A stretch of DNA of 64,000 bases from Bacteroidota bacterium (GTDB lineage: Bacteria > Bacteroidota > Bacteroidia > Bacteroidales > Tenuifilaceae): positions 1 to 64,000 of the forward strand of contig JAKQKB010000176.1 of the NCBI GenBank assembly GCA_029560875.1. The letters are read 5' to 3'. The translations under genes and the position numbers were made by a program. How positions within the stretch are numbered: position 1 is the stretch's first letter; every line of letters starts with the position of its first letter. The notes beneath the pieces are model-generated. The model worked only from the letters and a program-made list of their open reading frames with translations, ran no database searches and was not told the origin of the DNA. Shown piece by piece: positions 26,356 to 35,804 of the stretch.

Positions 26356-27765
26356 TTATTGATTTCCGTATTTCTTTAAAATTCTATCGAGTTTTGCTTT
26401 GCTTTGTAAAAGTTGAAGCATTGAGTTGAAATAGTTTGATTGGGCTGTTAGGTATTGTCCTTGATTTTGAGTTAACTCAAAGCTCGATGCAACCCCTTCG
26501 GTGTATTTGATAATGGTTTTATCGTATATTTTTTTACTTAACTCCATGCTTTCCTTATTCATGTTATAACTGCTAAAGGCTGTTAAGTAATCGCTTTTAG
26601 CTTGGTCGTACTCCATTACTAACGACTGCTCAACATTTGTTTTGTTCAGTTGTGATTGCTTTAACGAAAGTTTTGCTTGACTTACTTTTGCCATCTTCAT
26701 TCCGCTTGAGAATATTGGTAGGCTAAGAGAAATGCCAGCTATATCCTTCATTGCAAAACTGAACGAAGGTTCATTTAGTTGCTCTTGGTGTTTGTAGAAG
26801 CCAGATATGGTTGGTAAAAATGTCGATTTTTCTCTCTTTAGACTTAATTCGGAGAGTTTGACTTGCGTGTTTATCAGTTGCATATCAACAGTGTTTTCTA
26901 CGTTGAATTCCTGCGTGCCAATAAATCCCAAATTGCACTTTTCAATAACATCCGATAGTTTCTCAGTTAGTACCAACTGTTGGCTATAGTCTAAACCAAG
27001 TTGAAGTTTTAAGAGTTTTGTAAGAATCTCTTTCTGAGCATTTAACGAGTTGATAAGTATTTCGATATTGGTTTTGTTAATTTTGATCTGATCAACATCC
27101 GTCTCTTCGTTAAAACCTACTTCGTTCATTTTTGCAAGGTCGTTATAGGTTTTGTCCATTACTTCTAGACTTTGGCTTAAAACGGAGATGTTTTCATCAA
27201 CAACTTTAATCATGTAATAAGAGTTGGCTACATTCTCCATTGTTTGGTTTTCAACTTTGGCTAAGCTTTTCTCCGACAGTTCTTTGAATACTTTTGATGC
27301 TTGAAGTCCAACAATGTATTCACCGCTAAATATTAGTTGGGAAACAGTTAAATCAAAAGTGGTGTTGTCCTGAACAGCCATTGAGAGTTTTTCTCCCTCC
27401 ATATAGTATTGCCATACTCCAGAACCTGGAGAAGTTTCTCGTTGTTGCAGTCCATCTATAAGTGGCAGTGGAGTTGCCGATAATCCTACCATGGGAAGGC
27501 TGAATTCGGGAACCTTAAAGATGTGCTGATAGTTGGCCGATAAACTTGCCTGAGGTAAACCAATTGCTGTGGTTTCCCAAACCTTCTTTTTGGCAGATTC
27601 AACATCAATTTTAGCCGATTGAACAGACCTGTTGTATTGAATTGCATAGTTCTGCGCATCGGTTAGGGATAACTTTAATGTGTCACTTTTAGTTTCCTGA
27701 CTATAAGTGCAAAAAGAGATAAAAACCCCAATTAAAACTAATAATCCGTTATAAATCCATTTCAT
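26356..27765 (-). CDS. TolC family outer membrane efflux protein
   Basis: 469 residues with a signal peptide cut after about residue 22 (YSQ). Two OEP repeats are visible: each starts with a long helix (LSLTDAQNYAIQYNRSVQSAKIDVESAKKKV and DMQLINTQVKLSELSLKREKSTFLPTISGFY) and ends in a helix rich in Gln and Leu. It forms the outer-membrane channel of the tripartite pump. It lies 28 bp upstream of the adaptor gene and 25 bp downstream of the TetR gene. Confidence 0.92.
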   Translation of the reverse strand: MKWIYNGLLVLIGVFISFCTYSQETKSDTLKLSLTDAQNYAIQYNRSVQSAKIDVESAKKKVWETTAIGLPQASLSANYQHIFKVPEFSLPMVGLSATPLPLIDGLQQRETSPGSGVWQYYMEGEKLSMAVQDNTTFDLTVSQLIFSGEYIVGLQASKVFKELSEKSLAKVENQTMENVANSYYMIKVVDENISVLSQSLEVMDKTYNDLAKMNEVGFNEETDVDQIKINKTNIEILINSLNAQKEILTKLLKLQLGLDYSQQLVLTEKLSDVIEKCNLGFIGTQEFNVENTVDMQLINTQVKLSELSLKREKSTFLPTISGFYKHQEQLNEPSFSFAMKDIAGISLSLPIFSSGMKMAKVSQAKLSLKQSQLNKTNVEQSLVMEYDQAKSDYLTAFSSYNMNKESMELSKKIYDKTIIKYTEGVASSFELTQNQGQYLTAQSNYFNSMLQLLQSKAKLDRILKKYGNQ

Positions 27766-27790
27766 ATAATTTAAGTATTAAATATTTACA

Positions 27791-28423
27791 CTATAAGTTA
27801 TTTATATCCTCTATGTCGAAGTTCTGTAATTTATTCTCAAGGAAATCGATTCCTTTCTCGTTTGCGATTCCTCGGATATGGTAAACAAAAATCTCTTGGA
27901 AGAATTTAGTGGACGTGAATTCCTCAACGCTGAAAAAATCGCTATCGATAATGTTCTCAATCCTTGATATTTGTAGTTTAGCAATTATGTTTTCGTCCAA
28001 GTCGTTTCGGTATAATCCTTCTTCTTTACCCTTTCTAATATTGTCAATTATGTTACTATGCATCTTTTCCCTACGAGCATTCAAGAATTTGGAGTAATGC
28101 TCGGGGTAATACTTCTTTAAGTCGTATATGGTGCCAGGGTTCATGTTCTTCATCTTATAGTTAATCATCTTGCTAACTATAAGTAGTTCCTCAATGGCAT
28201 TAAGACCTGTGTCGCATTTACAGTCCATTTCGGAGCGTAATACTTCAATTTGGATATCAATTACCTTTCCTACCAAATCGCCCTTATCGCTTACATACTT
28301 GTAAAGGGTTTTTTTTGATATGCTTAGGTGCGATGCAACATCATCCATGGTTATGCTTTTTATACCATACTTGATGTACAGTTCGCTAACTTTTTCTAGT
28401 ATTTTTTTTAGTTCTTCGTTCAT
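27791..28423 (-). CDS. TetR/AcrR family regulator of the efflux operon
   Basis: 210 residues. The N-terminal HTH is clear (ITMDDVASHLSISKKTLYKYVSDKGDLV, about residues 22-50). The C-terminal ligand-binding helices are divergent. It is the first gene of the operon and is followed at 25 bp by the TolC gene, so it most likely represses its own transcription and that of the pump until a ligand binds. An inverted repeat around the candidate -7 box, just upstream of its start, is a plausible operator. Confidence 0.92.
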   Translation of the reverse strand: MNEELKKILEKVSELYIKYGIKSITMDDVASHLSISKKTLYKYVSDKGDLVGKVIDIQIEVLRSEMDCKCDTGLNAIEELLIVSKMINYKMKNMNPGTIYDLKKYYPEHYSKFLNARREKMHSNIIDNIRKGKEEGLYRNDLDENIIAKLQISRIENIIDSDFFSVEEFTSTKFFQEIFVYHIRGIANEKGIDFLENKLQNFDIEDINNL

Positions 28424-28434
28424 AATTACACGTT

Positions 28435-28471
28435 GGAAACAATGGGTACAAAAATAACAAAAAACGTTTCC
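28435..28471. promoter_or_regulatory. Candidate TetR operator around a -7 box
   Basis: GGAAAC (28435-28440) and GTTTCC (28466-28471) form an inverted repeat with similar flanks (CGTT and GAAG). Between them on the minus strand lies TATTTTTG (28456-28449), a TAnnTTTG match. No good -33 is seen. A regulator bound here would block the operon promoter. Confidence 0.45.
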
Positions 28472-28640
28472 GAAGGTTTATTTTGTTTTGTTAACTTTTA
28501 CAGTTTAATTCATAAATTCTGTTAAATCAGCGTGTTGTGCCGATTGTAAAAGTAGATGGTGTTTTCTTTCCTAGAAAAGAAATCCCGATGAGTGGTAATT
28601 TTTTGAGTGTGAAGTTGGTTTTTTGGGGGTTGAACCAATT

Positions 28641-30545
28641 TTAGTTTTTTACGAGGGTTTTTATTTCAAAATCAACATTAATCAATTTGTAGTTTAATTC
28701 TTTGATTTCGTCAAGCAGTTCCTGCTCTCTGCGTTCCATATCCTCTCTCGTGGCCTTAAGTTCCTCCATGTTTTGCTTTAGTTCTTCCTCGCTCGACATC
28801 AACTCTTCGGTTTGGAATTTCATCTGCGTAATAATTTTTTCGTTTTCCTTAATCATGTTGAAGAACTTTATGGATGATGCTAGGTTTACGCATCCTTTCC
28901 TCAGAAACTCAACCTGTACCTCATCAATTATTCTATGGCTAGCAATCTCCATAACGCCTAGTATTTCATCCATATCGGTTATAAGTGGGATAAGAACCAC
29001 GCACGTTGGGTTTCCAACACCAAGTCCAGTTGTAAGGTGTGTATAATCTTTCGGAATATTGGTAAGGAATACAATATCCTTTTCGTAGAGGCACGAGCCA
29101 ATTATGCCTTCGTACTTTTCGTAACGTTTGGTAATGTACTTCCGTCGGTCGTAGGCGTACGATGCAACTAAATCTAGGTATTCCTTGTTGTCCTCTTCAT
29201 CTTTATTTACGAGAAAAATTCCACCCTGCAATGCATCCGTACTTTTAATGGAAAACCGAATAAACTCAAAGCATAGTGTTGCAGTATCGCTATGGTTTGC
29301 CCTGAGCAAATCCGATGCTTTGGCTAAGCTCTCGTTGAGCCAACTACGGCGTTGATTTTCCTTGATATTTTTTTCTTGTTCAATGGCCACCTCCATAAGT
29401 TTTTTTCTCATTTCGAGTAAGCCTGAGCCCAACTCACCTGTATTCCCAAATACATTTACTTCGGAGTAAAAGTTTCCATTTCCTACTTCGTTTGCAAAGT
29501 CGCGGGTGTTGCGAAGGGCAATGGTTAAGTCGTTTATGGAGTTTTCCATTGAAGAGAACTCATCGTTTCCTTTGATTTTGATGGGTTGAGGTAGCTCTCC
29601 TTTGCCTAGTTTTTTTACGGTACTTTGTATGGATTTAATTGTCTTGGTGATATGTCCGCTGATTTTTGCAAAGATTAATAGTACAAGGCACGAAATAGTT
29701 ATAATCAGCATAAGCATCGATATATATGCCTTGTAACTGGTTTTCCGGATTTTGCTTGTTAATAGGTTACTTATCTCGCTTAGGCTATGACTGTAGTTTT
29801 TTGACTGATTATTTAAATTAGCTAAAGCACCTTCGTTATCGTTGCGACCTATTCGGGCATCAATGGCTGCATAGGCTTGGAATAATCGGCTGTAATCAAT
29901 AAGTTGCTGCGCAACTTCGCTTTTAACACCGCCATAATGGTTCGATGCGTAAAGTAAGGTAGTTTGAACTGTTTCAGAGAATTTTCGGAGGTACGATGTG
30001 TCTCTTCTTATTATGTAATCCTTTTCGTGTCGGCGGAGCATTAGCATTTGGCTCATTAACCTATAGTCCACTTTTAGGTTAATTGTTTTTTCAACCTGAT
30101 GAATTTTCCCTCTAAGCTCACCTTCCAGTCCAAAGTCTTTAAATCCTCGGGCAATAACCAATTCTTTAAAGTTCAAGAAGCTTTTATGGTAGTCAACTAC
30201 TTGTTTTTTTAAGTCGATAATTTGCTGGTTATCGAAACTTTTATCTAGCAAAGATAATTCATCCTGTGTTTTACTCATCAAACTGTCAAATTTGCTGGAG
30301 TTTGTACTATTGCCTGTTTTGTAGAGTTGATTATTGAAGGCATCTCTAAATAGGAATTCATCTTTTGCAATCTGCATCATTAAGTTATACTGGCTTAATC
30401 GCTCCAGCGAAAGGAGTAATTCCTTATCATGCTCTGACGTTTTCTGCTGTATGAAAAATATTGAAGTGAATGCAACTATTGATATTAGAATTATTGCTGC
30501 TGAGAAGTATAGCAGTTTTTTGATGGTGTAGCGCCTGAGATTCAT
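28641..30545 (-). CDS. Membrane HAMP-GAF coiled-coil protein without recognised output domain
   Basis: 634 residues. Helix 1 (about 12-31), a mostly helical extracytoplasmic region of about 240 residues, and helix 2 (MLMLIITISCLVLLIFA, about 275-297) frame a sensor like those of chemoreceptors. A HAMP linker follows (about 298-350: IKSIQSTVKKLGKGELPQPIKIKGNDEFSSME), then a GAF domain (about 410-560: GGIFLVNKDEEDNKEYLDLVASYAYDRRKYI ... ACVVLIPLI-like core). The last 70 residues are a charged coiled coil (EELMSSEEELKQNMEELKATREDMERREQELL). No kinase, cyclase, phosphatase or MCP signalling hairpin is present. It probably passes signals through protein contacts. Confidence 0.8.
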   Translation of the reverse strand: MNLRRYTIKKLLYFSAAIILISIVAFTSIFFIQQKTSEHDKELLLSLERLSQYNLMMQIAKDEFLFRDAFNNQLYKTGNSTNSSKFDSLMSKTQDELSLLDKSFDNQQIIDLKKQVVDYHKSFLNFKELVIARGFKDFGLEGELRGKIHQVEKTINLKVDYRLMSQMLMLRRHEKDYIIRRDTSYLRKFSETVQTTLLYASNHYGGVKSEVAQQLIDYSRLFQAYAAIDARIGRNDNEGALANLNNQSKNYSHSLSEISNLLTSKIRKTSYKAYISMLMLIITISCLVLLIFAKISGHITKTIKSIQSTVKKLGKGELPQPIKIKGNDEFSSMENSINDLTIALRNTRDFANEVGNGNFYSEVNVFGNTGELGSGLLEMRKKLMEVAIEQEKNIKENQRRSWLNESLAKASDLLRANHSDTATLCFEFIRFSIKSTDALQGGIFLVNKDEEDNKEYLDLVASYAYDRRKYITKRYEKYEGIIGSCLYEKDIVFLTNIPKDYTHLTTGLGVGNPTCVVLIPLITDMDEILGVMEIASHRIIDEVQVEFLRKGCVNLASSIKFFNMIKENEKIITQMKFQTEELMSSEEELKQNMEELKATREDMERREQELLDEIKELNYKLINVDFEIKTLVKN

Positions 30546-30705
30546 AGGTTGAAAATTTTATGCTGCAAAGTTTTCAATTCCCAGAATCTTTTAAGTTGCC
30601 CTAAGGTTAAGGTTTGGTTAATTTAAATTTTGAATCAATTTGGTAGGGTATTTGTTTGTGTAGATGTATTACTAGTAAATAGTTTAAACCTCAAATTTGA
30701 ATATT

Positions 30706-31128
30706 ATGAAACTGTTTGTTAAAACACTTGGAATAGTTCTTCTAGTTGGTTTGTTTGCTAGTTCAAACGCATACTCGCAAAAGATGGCAAAGGTAAAGTC
30801 GAATCCACATCATAGAACCGTTGTGGTAAAAAACAAGAACGGGAAGGTTAAAAAGGTGGTGTATCGTCCACATTGGGCACCCAATCGTACGTACTATCAT
30901 CGTTGGATTTATTTTCCTCGTCATAATTTTTACTGGGACAATGTTAAGCGCGTTTATGTATACAGAAATGGTGTGAAATGGGTTGCTGTGGCAACGCTAC
31001 CAGTTGCCTATGCAAAAGTAAACCTTGAAAAGGAAAAGAGCGTTGAGTTAACCGAGGTTAATGACTCTACAGAAACAGTTTATGATAAGAATGAGCAGCA
31101 TATTAAGGAGTTGAAGATTGAAGAGTAG
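30706..31128 (+). CDS. Small secreted basic/aromatic protein, unknown
   Basis: 140 residues from the ATG at 30706; a TTG 9 bp upstream opens the frame. A signal peptide ends near residue 25 (SNAYSQ). The mature part is very basic at first (KVKSNPHHRTVVVKNKNGKVKKVVYR), then rich in Trp, Tyr and His (HWAPNRTYYHRWIYFPRHNFYWD), and ends acidic (about 30 residues, many Glu). I do not recognise a family. It is expressed alone, between two minus-strand genes, and ends in a strong bidirectional terminator. Confidence 0.7.
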   Translation: MKLFVKTLGIVLLVGLFASSNAYSQKMAKVKSNPHHRTVVVKNKNGKVKKVVYRPHWAPNRTYYHRWIYFPRHNFYWDNVKRVYVYRNGVKWVAVATLPVAYAKVNLEKEKSVELTEVNDSTETVYDKNEQHIKELKIEE

Positions 31129-31140
31129 TTTACGGTTTGA

Positions 31141-31180
31141 AAAGGAAAAGGGATATCAAAAACGATATCCCTTTTCCTTT
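31141..31180. terminator. Strong bidirectional terminator
   Basis: A perfect 17-bp stem (AAAGGAAAAGGGATATC with GATATCCCTTTTCCTTT) around AAAAAC, with A and T runs suitable for both strands. It serves the convergent genes ending at 31128 and 31180. Confidence 0.9.
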
Positions 31181-32868
31181 TATTCTACTTTGAACTTTAT
31201 TCCTTCCTCTTTTTTGTTCCCCAATTTATCAACTACGCTTATATTTAATGTGTAGGTTTTCCCCGATGTTAGTTTTTCAATTGGATTCCTGTATGCAATT
31301 GGTTTGCCGTCATCAATATTGTAATTAATGGTAACCTCACCCGAAAGATTGTCGGTAGCAGCAAGGAATATTTTAACATCCGATGAATAAACATCAATAT
31401 TTTCATTGTTTTCAGTTACTTGCTTGTGTGGTTTAACGCTGAAATGGTAAAATATTTCGGGAGCAACATTGTCGACTCCAACCTCAAACGAAAGGAAGTT
31501 TAAGTTATCAACATTATCGAAACCAGTACATTTAATAAGGAAATGTCCGCTTTGCTCAATTGTGAAAGGAGCAGAGTATTCTGTTTCTGCCGATTTATTT
31601 ATGTTGTAAACAACCCTGCTAACTCCGGCCTCGTTGTCTTTTGCATTGATATGGATTTTTGTTGATGGGCCAATCCACATTGTGTCTCTTTGTAGAAGCT
31701 TGGGTCCATCGAGCTTGTAGGTTAATGTGGGCCCTGTAATATCGATGGTTGGCATACTGAACGATTCGGTGCTAGCGCCCGATTGGCTGCGGTTGTTTAC
31801 ATTGTCAACGGCGTACGATTTAACGTTCATTGTTCCCATTATATCCGAAAGCAACACAGGTTTCTCGTATTTAATGAATTCGCCGTTGTTAAGCGAGTAG
31901 AAAATTTCCTTAACGCCTGCTTTGTTGTCAACAGCGGCAATTTTTAGTTGACTTCTGCCCGACGAAAATTCCCTATTGCCAACCATGTAAGAGTTTCCTA
32001 CAATCTCCTCAAAAACCATAGGCGGGGTTTTGTCCACAAAGAATGTATACGTTTGCTCACTCTCAATATTCCCAACCTTATCGGTTGCAAACCACGTTAG
32101 TGTGTGCTCGCCTTCGGTTATTCTTGCAGTTTGAATAGGTTTTTGGTAAACGGCAAATTCCGAAGAGTCAATTCTGTACTTGATGTTGTTTACACCAAAC
32201 GAATCAACTGCAGTTAGGCTAAGGATTGCTCTTCCCGAAAGAGTGTTTTCGTGTTTATCGCCCTCAATCGATAGGGTTGAGGTGGGAGGGGTGCTATCTA
32301 CAATAAATCTTCGTATAACTTCGTCCTCCTTGTTTCCTAGATTGTCGACTGAGTAAACTTTGATTTCGTACATTCCTTCCCTATCGAAGACAATCGGTTG
32401 GGTGTACTCCTTGTAAGGCTCGCCATTAACGGAGATGAAAGTTTTGTTCAAACCTGCATCGGCATCAGTTGCAGTAATTTCAACAATGCTTCCGCCCGAT
32501 AGGTAAAGTATATCTTTTGATTCTTTTTGGGTCGATTTATTGAACATCAATTTTGACTGAGGAGGAACGCCATCGGCAAATAACTCGAATTTAATTTTAC
32601 GTCCAATATAAAGGTCGAGGTGAGTCATTTGTATTGGGCCGTGTCCATTCCAGTAGAGTGGGTCTCCTTTTTTGTCGATACCAATCAGTTTAACCGCATT
32701 AGTGCCGTCAGGTGTTGTTCCAACATAAATGTTTACTGGAGCGCTTGGCGATACAAAAAGGCGATTTGTTGAATCAACATAAATTGTTTTGGTCTCCTGC
32801 TGACTAAAAACAGTTGTTGTCAGCAAGGTTAAAGCGCATATAAATGAGTATCTATATAATTTCAGCAT
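31180..32868 (-). CDS. Secreted multi-Ig-like (OmpL47-type) surface protein
   Basis: 562 residues from the ATG at 32868. A signal peptide ends near residue 23 (TTVFSQQ). The N-terminal domain (about 25-110: IYVDSTNRLFVSPSAPVNIYV) closely resembles that of the OmpA protein encoded just upstream. Four to five repeats of about 85-90 residues follow, each with a D-x-x-A/S-G-x-x-x-x-x-S/N-x-x-x-x-x-Y-x-x-P-x-x-x-x-x-G-x-x-x-x-x-x-x-x-D-x-x-x-N pattern typical of OmpL47-like or Ig-like beta repeats. It would act at the cell surface or in the periplasm. It is the last gene of a four-gene operon, 11 bp after the OmpA gene. Confidence 0.8.
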   Translation of the reverse strand: MLKLYRYSFICALTLLTTTVFSQQETKTIYVDSTNRLFVSPSAPVNIYVGTTPDGTNAVKLIGIDKKGDPLYWNGHGPIQMTHLDLYIGRKIKFELFADGVPPQSKLMFNKSTQKESKDILYLSGGSIVEITATDADAGLNKTFISVNGEPYKEYTQPIVFDREGMYEIKVYSVDNLGNKEDEVIRRFIVDSTPPTSTLSIEGDKHENTLSGRAILSLTAVDSFGVNNIKYRIDSSEFAVYQKPIQTARITEGEHTLTWFATDKVGNIESEQTYTFFVDKTPPMVFEEIVGNSYMVGNREFSSGRSQLKIAAVDNKAGVKEIFYSLNNGEFIKYEKPVLLSDIMGTMNVKSYAVDNVNNRSQSGASTESFSMPTIDITGPTLTYKLDGPKLLQRDTMWIGPSTKIHINAKDNEAGVSRVVYNINKSAETEYSAPFTIEQSGHFLIKCTGFDNVDNLNFLSFEVGVDNVAPEIFYHFSVKPHKQVTENNENIDVYSSDVKIFLAATDNLSGEVTINYNIDDGKPIAYRNPIEKLTSGKTYTLNISVVDKLGNKKEEGIKFKVE

Positions 32869-32879
32869 AATCAATTCAA

Positions 32880-33809
32880 CTATTTTGGCAACGAAAACTT
32901 AAACTCAACCCTACGGTTTTGTTTGTGCTTGGAATCAGGACAAGGAACACCTTTTACGCAATCGTTTAGGATGTTTGAATCGCCCAATCCTTTAACTTTC
33001 AACCTTCGAGCCTCAATTCCTTTTGATGTTAGGTAGTTGGCAACGGATTGTGCTCTACGTTCCGATAGTACTTTGTTCGATTCTGACGAGCCACGGGCAT
33101 CGGCATATGCTCTAATCTCAAGAATCAGCTCGGGGAATTCTCGCATCAACTGGAGCATTTCCGCTAAGTTATCCAACGATTCGTTATGTATGCGTGCGCT
33201 ACCTGTTTCAAAGTAGATATTGTCAATTTTAAAAATTGCTTCGGGCGAAACAATAACCTTGAATGTTGCTGTATCGCCAATATTTCCTACATTATCAATG
33301 GCGTAAACCTTAAGTTCCGACTCACCCTCCTTGTTGAACGATATAGCTTCAGAGTAAAGGTTGAATTGTAAACCATCTGCCGAATAGTAAAGTTGCTTTA
33401 GTCCAGAATAATCGTCTTTTGCATCGATAGATATTTTAGAGTCAACATCAACATAAAACCGATTCTCTTTCCCGAAAAGTAATCCTTTTTCAACCTTTAC
33501 CTTTGGTTTTGGTCCCTTTGCATCGGCTAAAATAAGATAGCGTATCCTTTCTCCTTTGTTTGCATAAACAAAATAGTGCTTACCAGGGCCATCAAAGTAC
33601 ATAGGGTTAGCTAAACTGTCGCTACTAGGGATTAATACCTTGTTTTTGGGTTCATTGTTGGTCGATACGAAAAAGTATATTGGGGCATCTGCCTTAACAT
33701 ATATTTGGCCATTTGTGTCAATGTATATATTCGAATTTGCTTCCTGAGCAAATAGGCTGTGGCTGGTTGTTGCAATAAGAATAAAAAGACAAAACCTGTA
33801 AAAACTCAT
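32880..33809 (-). CDS. OmpA family protein with Ig-like domain
   Basis: 309 residues from the ATG at 33809; the frame is open to 33842. A signal peptide ends near residue 22 (SLFAQ). An N-terminal domain shared with the downstream protein (IYIDTNGQIYVKADAPIYFFVST) is followed by one Ig-like repeat (DDYSGLKQLYYSADGLQFNLYSEAISFNKEGESELKVYAIDNVGN) and a complete OmpA C-terminal peptidoglycan-binding domain (FETGSARIHNESLDNLAEML ... ERRAQSVANYLTSKGIEARRLKVKGLGDS). It probably ties a surface assembly to the cell wall. It is co-oriented and close (76 bp) to the SpoIIE gene upstream. Confidence 0.88.
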   Translation of the reverse strand: MSFYRFCLFILIATTSHSLFAQEANSNIYIDTNGQIYVKADAPIYFFVSTNNEPKNKVLIPSSDSLANPMYFDGPGKHYFVYANKGERIRYLILADAKGPKPKVKVEKGLLFGKENRFYVDVDSKISIDAKDDYSGLKQLYYSADGLQFNLYSEAISFNKEGESELKVYAIDNVGNIGDTATFKVIVSPEAIFKIDNIYFETGSARIHNESLDNLAEMLQLMREFPELILEIRAYADARGSSESNKVLSERRAQSVANYLTSKGIEARRLKVKGLGDSNILNDCVKGVPCPDSKHKQNRRVEFKFSLPK

Positions 33810-33885
33810 AAATTTTCTGATTTTAAATAGCAAAAATAACAAAACAAACTATTCGTAACTATTTGTGCTTAAATATTATTTGGTT

Positions 33886-35793
33886 TTAAATTTGAATTGG
33901 CTTGCCGCTTAGCCTAAATCCTACAATTAGGACATCATCTATCGGCTGATATTCTTCACCTCGCCACTCTTCAAGTGTAGTTTCAAGTATTTCTTGTTGC
34001 TGAAGCATTGGCAAATCGTGAATCTTAAACAGCAACTCCTTGAAACGCTTCGATGAGAACTTTTGTCCGTCAGCCCCTCCAAACTGGTCGATAAAACCAT
34101 CGGAGAAAATATAGAAACTTGTTGGTGAGTCAATATTGATGGTGTGTAAAGTGAACTCGCGTTTTTCTTCCTTTTGTAAACCGCCAATTGGAACTGGGTC
34201 GCCTTTGATTTGGAACAATTCACCGTTTGCTATATAGTAAAGTGGGTTTTTTGCCCCAGCAAACTCAATTGTTTGTCCGTTGTTTGTGATGTTGCAAAGG
34301 GCCATATCCATTCCATCACGGCTGTCATTGTTCTCCTGTTTTAGTAAGTAGCGTACATAGCGGTGCATTTCGTTGAGCATTTCGTTAGGAGATGTTATTC
34401 CGCTACGAGCTAAAGTGTCGAGTAGGTTTAATCCAATCATACTCATAAAAGCTCCAGGCACTCCGTGACCTGTGCAGTCAACCGCCGCAATCAGAAACCC
34501 GCTTTCGTTCTCTAGTTTGTTGGGGAGTTGTATAAAGTGACGGTTCGATGATGTTTTTATAGATTTACTTCCAGTGTAGCCCGAGAACCAGTAAAAATCG
34601 CCACTAACAATTTCTCTGGGATGAAACAGAATAAAGGCATCGTTTATTGTAGGTATCAACATATCGTAGGTTGGCAGTAGTGCCTCCTGAATTCTTTGTG
34701 CGTAGTTGATACTACTTGTAATATCCCTGTTTTGCTTTTCAATTTGTTGCATGGCAACTAAAAGCTCATTGCTTTTGGCCTCAATCAAATCGCGTTGAGC
34801 TGCAATTTCTCGGTTTTGTTTTTCGAGTTTTTCGTTCGATTTCTTTTTTTGCAGGTAATACCGCGTAATCATAACGGCAATACCTAAAACAGCAAGAATT
34901 ATGACAATAAATATGTTGCGTACAAGTCTTTGATTCTTTATGGTGACTTCCTGCAGTTGTTTTTCTTTGTTTAGGAGGTTTATCTCCATTTGCTGCTCTT
35001 GGCTTATTTGTTCAACCTTTGCAAGGCTGTCCGATACAGTTTCTAATGCTTGTTGTTTAGCCTGCAACTCTTGCTCTGTAAGTTCTTTTTGATTTTTTAT
35101 TTCGGAGAGTTCGTTTTGGGCTTGGTTTACCAATTCTTTTGCTTGTGCCTCTTTTTTCTGAACCTCGTCGCGCTGTATTTTTCTGCTGAATGCCGTGTAT
35201 AGTGAGAAATATTCGGCAGATTTATTGGAATCGCCCAACGCATCGTATATTTCCGATAGTAATGAGTATGTGTTTCGGAGAAGTTTTGGGTCATTAATCT
35301 CCTTGGCAATGGTGTTGGCTTCCTCTGCAGGTTTTAATGCTTGCTTAGGTTGTTCAGAGTCATTATAGGCGTTAGCAATGTTAATTAGAGTTGATGCTAT
35401 TTCGGGCTTACGGTTCTGTTGTCGGTTAATGACTAAACATTTTTCGAAATATGATATTGCATCGGAGTAGTTTTCCTGGTCAACATCAATCATTCCGATG
35501 TTTGTGTAGAGAATTTTTAGTGCATTATTGTTGCCAATGCTTTGGCTAAGGTTTATTGCTTTTTGGAAAAGTGTTTTGGCTTCGGTTGTGTTTCCTGCAA
35601 CCCAGTATGTTGTAGCTGTTTTTGTGTAAATTGATATGGCTAAGTTGAAATCGCCTGAGGCCTCCAACTCCTTGGCTTGGTTGATGTTGTCTTGAACTTC
35701 CTTTTGTTGTGTGGACGATAAGGATTTTGTTTGGGCTATACCCAAAAAGCATAATGAAATAAAGTATACGGAAAGTAAAAGTCGTTTAATCAT
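33886..35793 (-). CDS. TPR-transmembrane-SpoIIE (PP2C) phosphatase
   Basis: 635 residues. Signal peptide (about 1-20), four to five TPR repeats (about 35-210), a coiled coil (about 205-290), one membrane helix (IFIVIILAVLGIAVMITRYYL, about 293-313), a second coiled coil, and a SpoIIE/PP2C domain (about 385-635). Metal-binding motifs are present: SGDFYWF, AAVDCTGHGVPGAFMSMIG, DMALCNI and IFSDGFIDQ. The TPRs would lie outside the inner membrane and the phosphatase inside. It is 11 bp downstream of a SiaC-like gene. In Pseudomonas the SpoIIE-type phosphatase SiaA dephosphorylates SiaC, so this protein is a likely counterpart. Confidence 0.9.
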   Translation of the reverse strand: MIKRLLLSVYFISLCFLGIAQTKSLSSTQQKEVQDNINQAKELEASGDFNLAISIYTKTATTYWVAGNTTEAKTLFQKAINLSQSIGNNNALKILYTNIGMIDVDQENYSDAISYFEKCLVINRQQNRKPEIASTLINIANAYNDSEQPKQALKPAEEANTIAKEINDPKLLRNTYSLLSEIYDALGDSNKSAEYFSLYTAFSRKIQRDEVQKKEAQAKELVNQAQNELSEIKNQKELTEQELQAKQQALETVSDSLAKVEQISQEQQMEINLLNKEKQLQEVTIKNQRLVRNIFIVIILAVLGIAVMITRYYLQKKKSNEKLEKQNREIAAQRDLIEAKSNELLVAMQQIEKQNRDITSSINYAQRIQEALLPTYDMLIPTINDAFILFHPREIVSGDFYWFSGYTGSKSIKTSSNRHFIQLPNKLENESGFLIAAVDCTGHGVPGAFMSMIGLNLLDTLARSGITSPNEMLNEMHRYVRYLLKQENNDSRDGMDMALCNITNNGQTIEFAGAKNPLYYIANGELFQIKGDPVPIGGLQKEEKREFTLHTINIDSPTSFYIFSDGFIDQFGGADGQKFSSKRFKELLFKIHDLPMLQQQEILETTLEEWRGEEYQPIDDVLIVGFRLSGKPIQI

Positions 35794-35804
35794 ACCTTAA
35801 GGAA

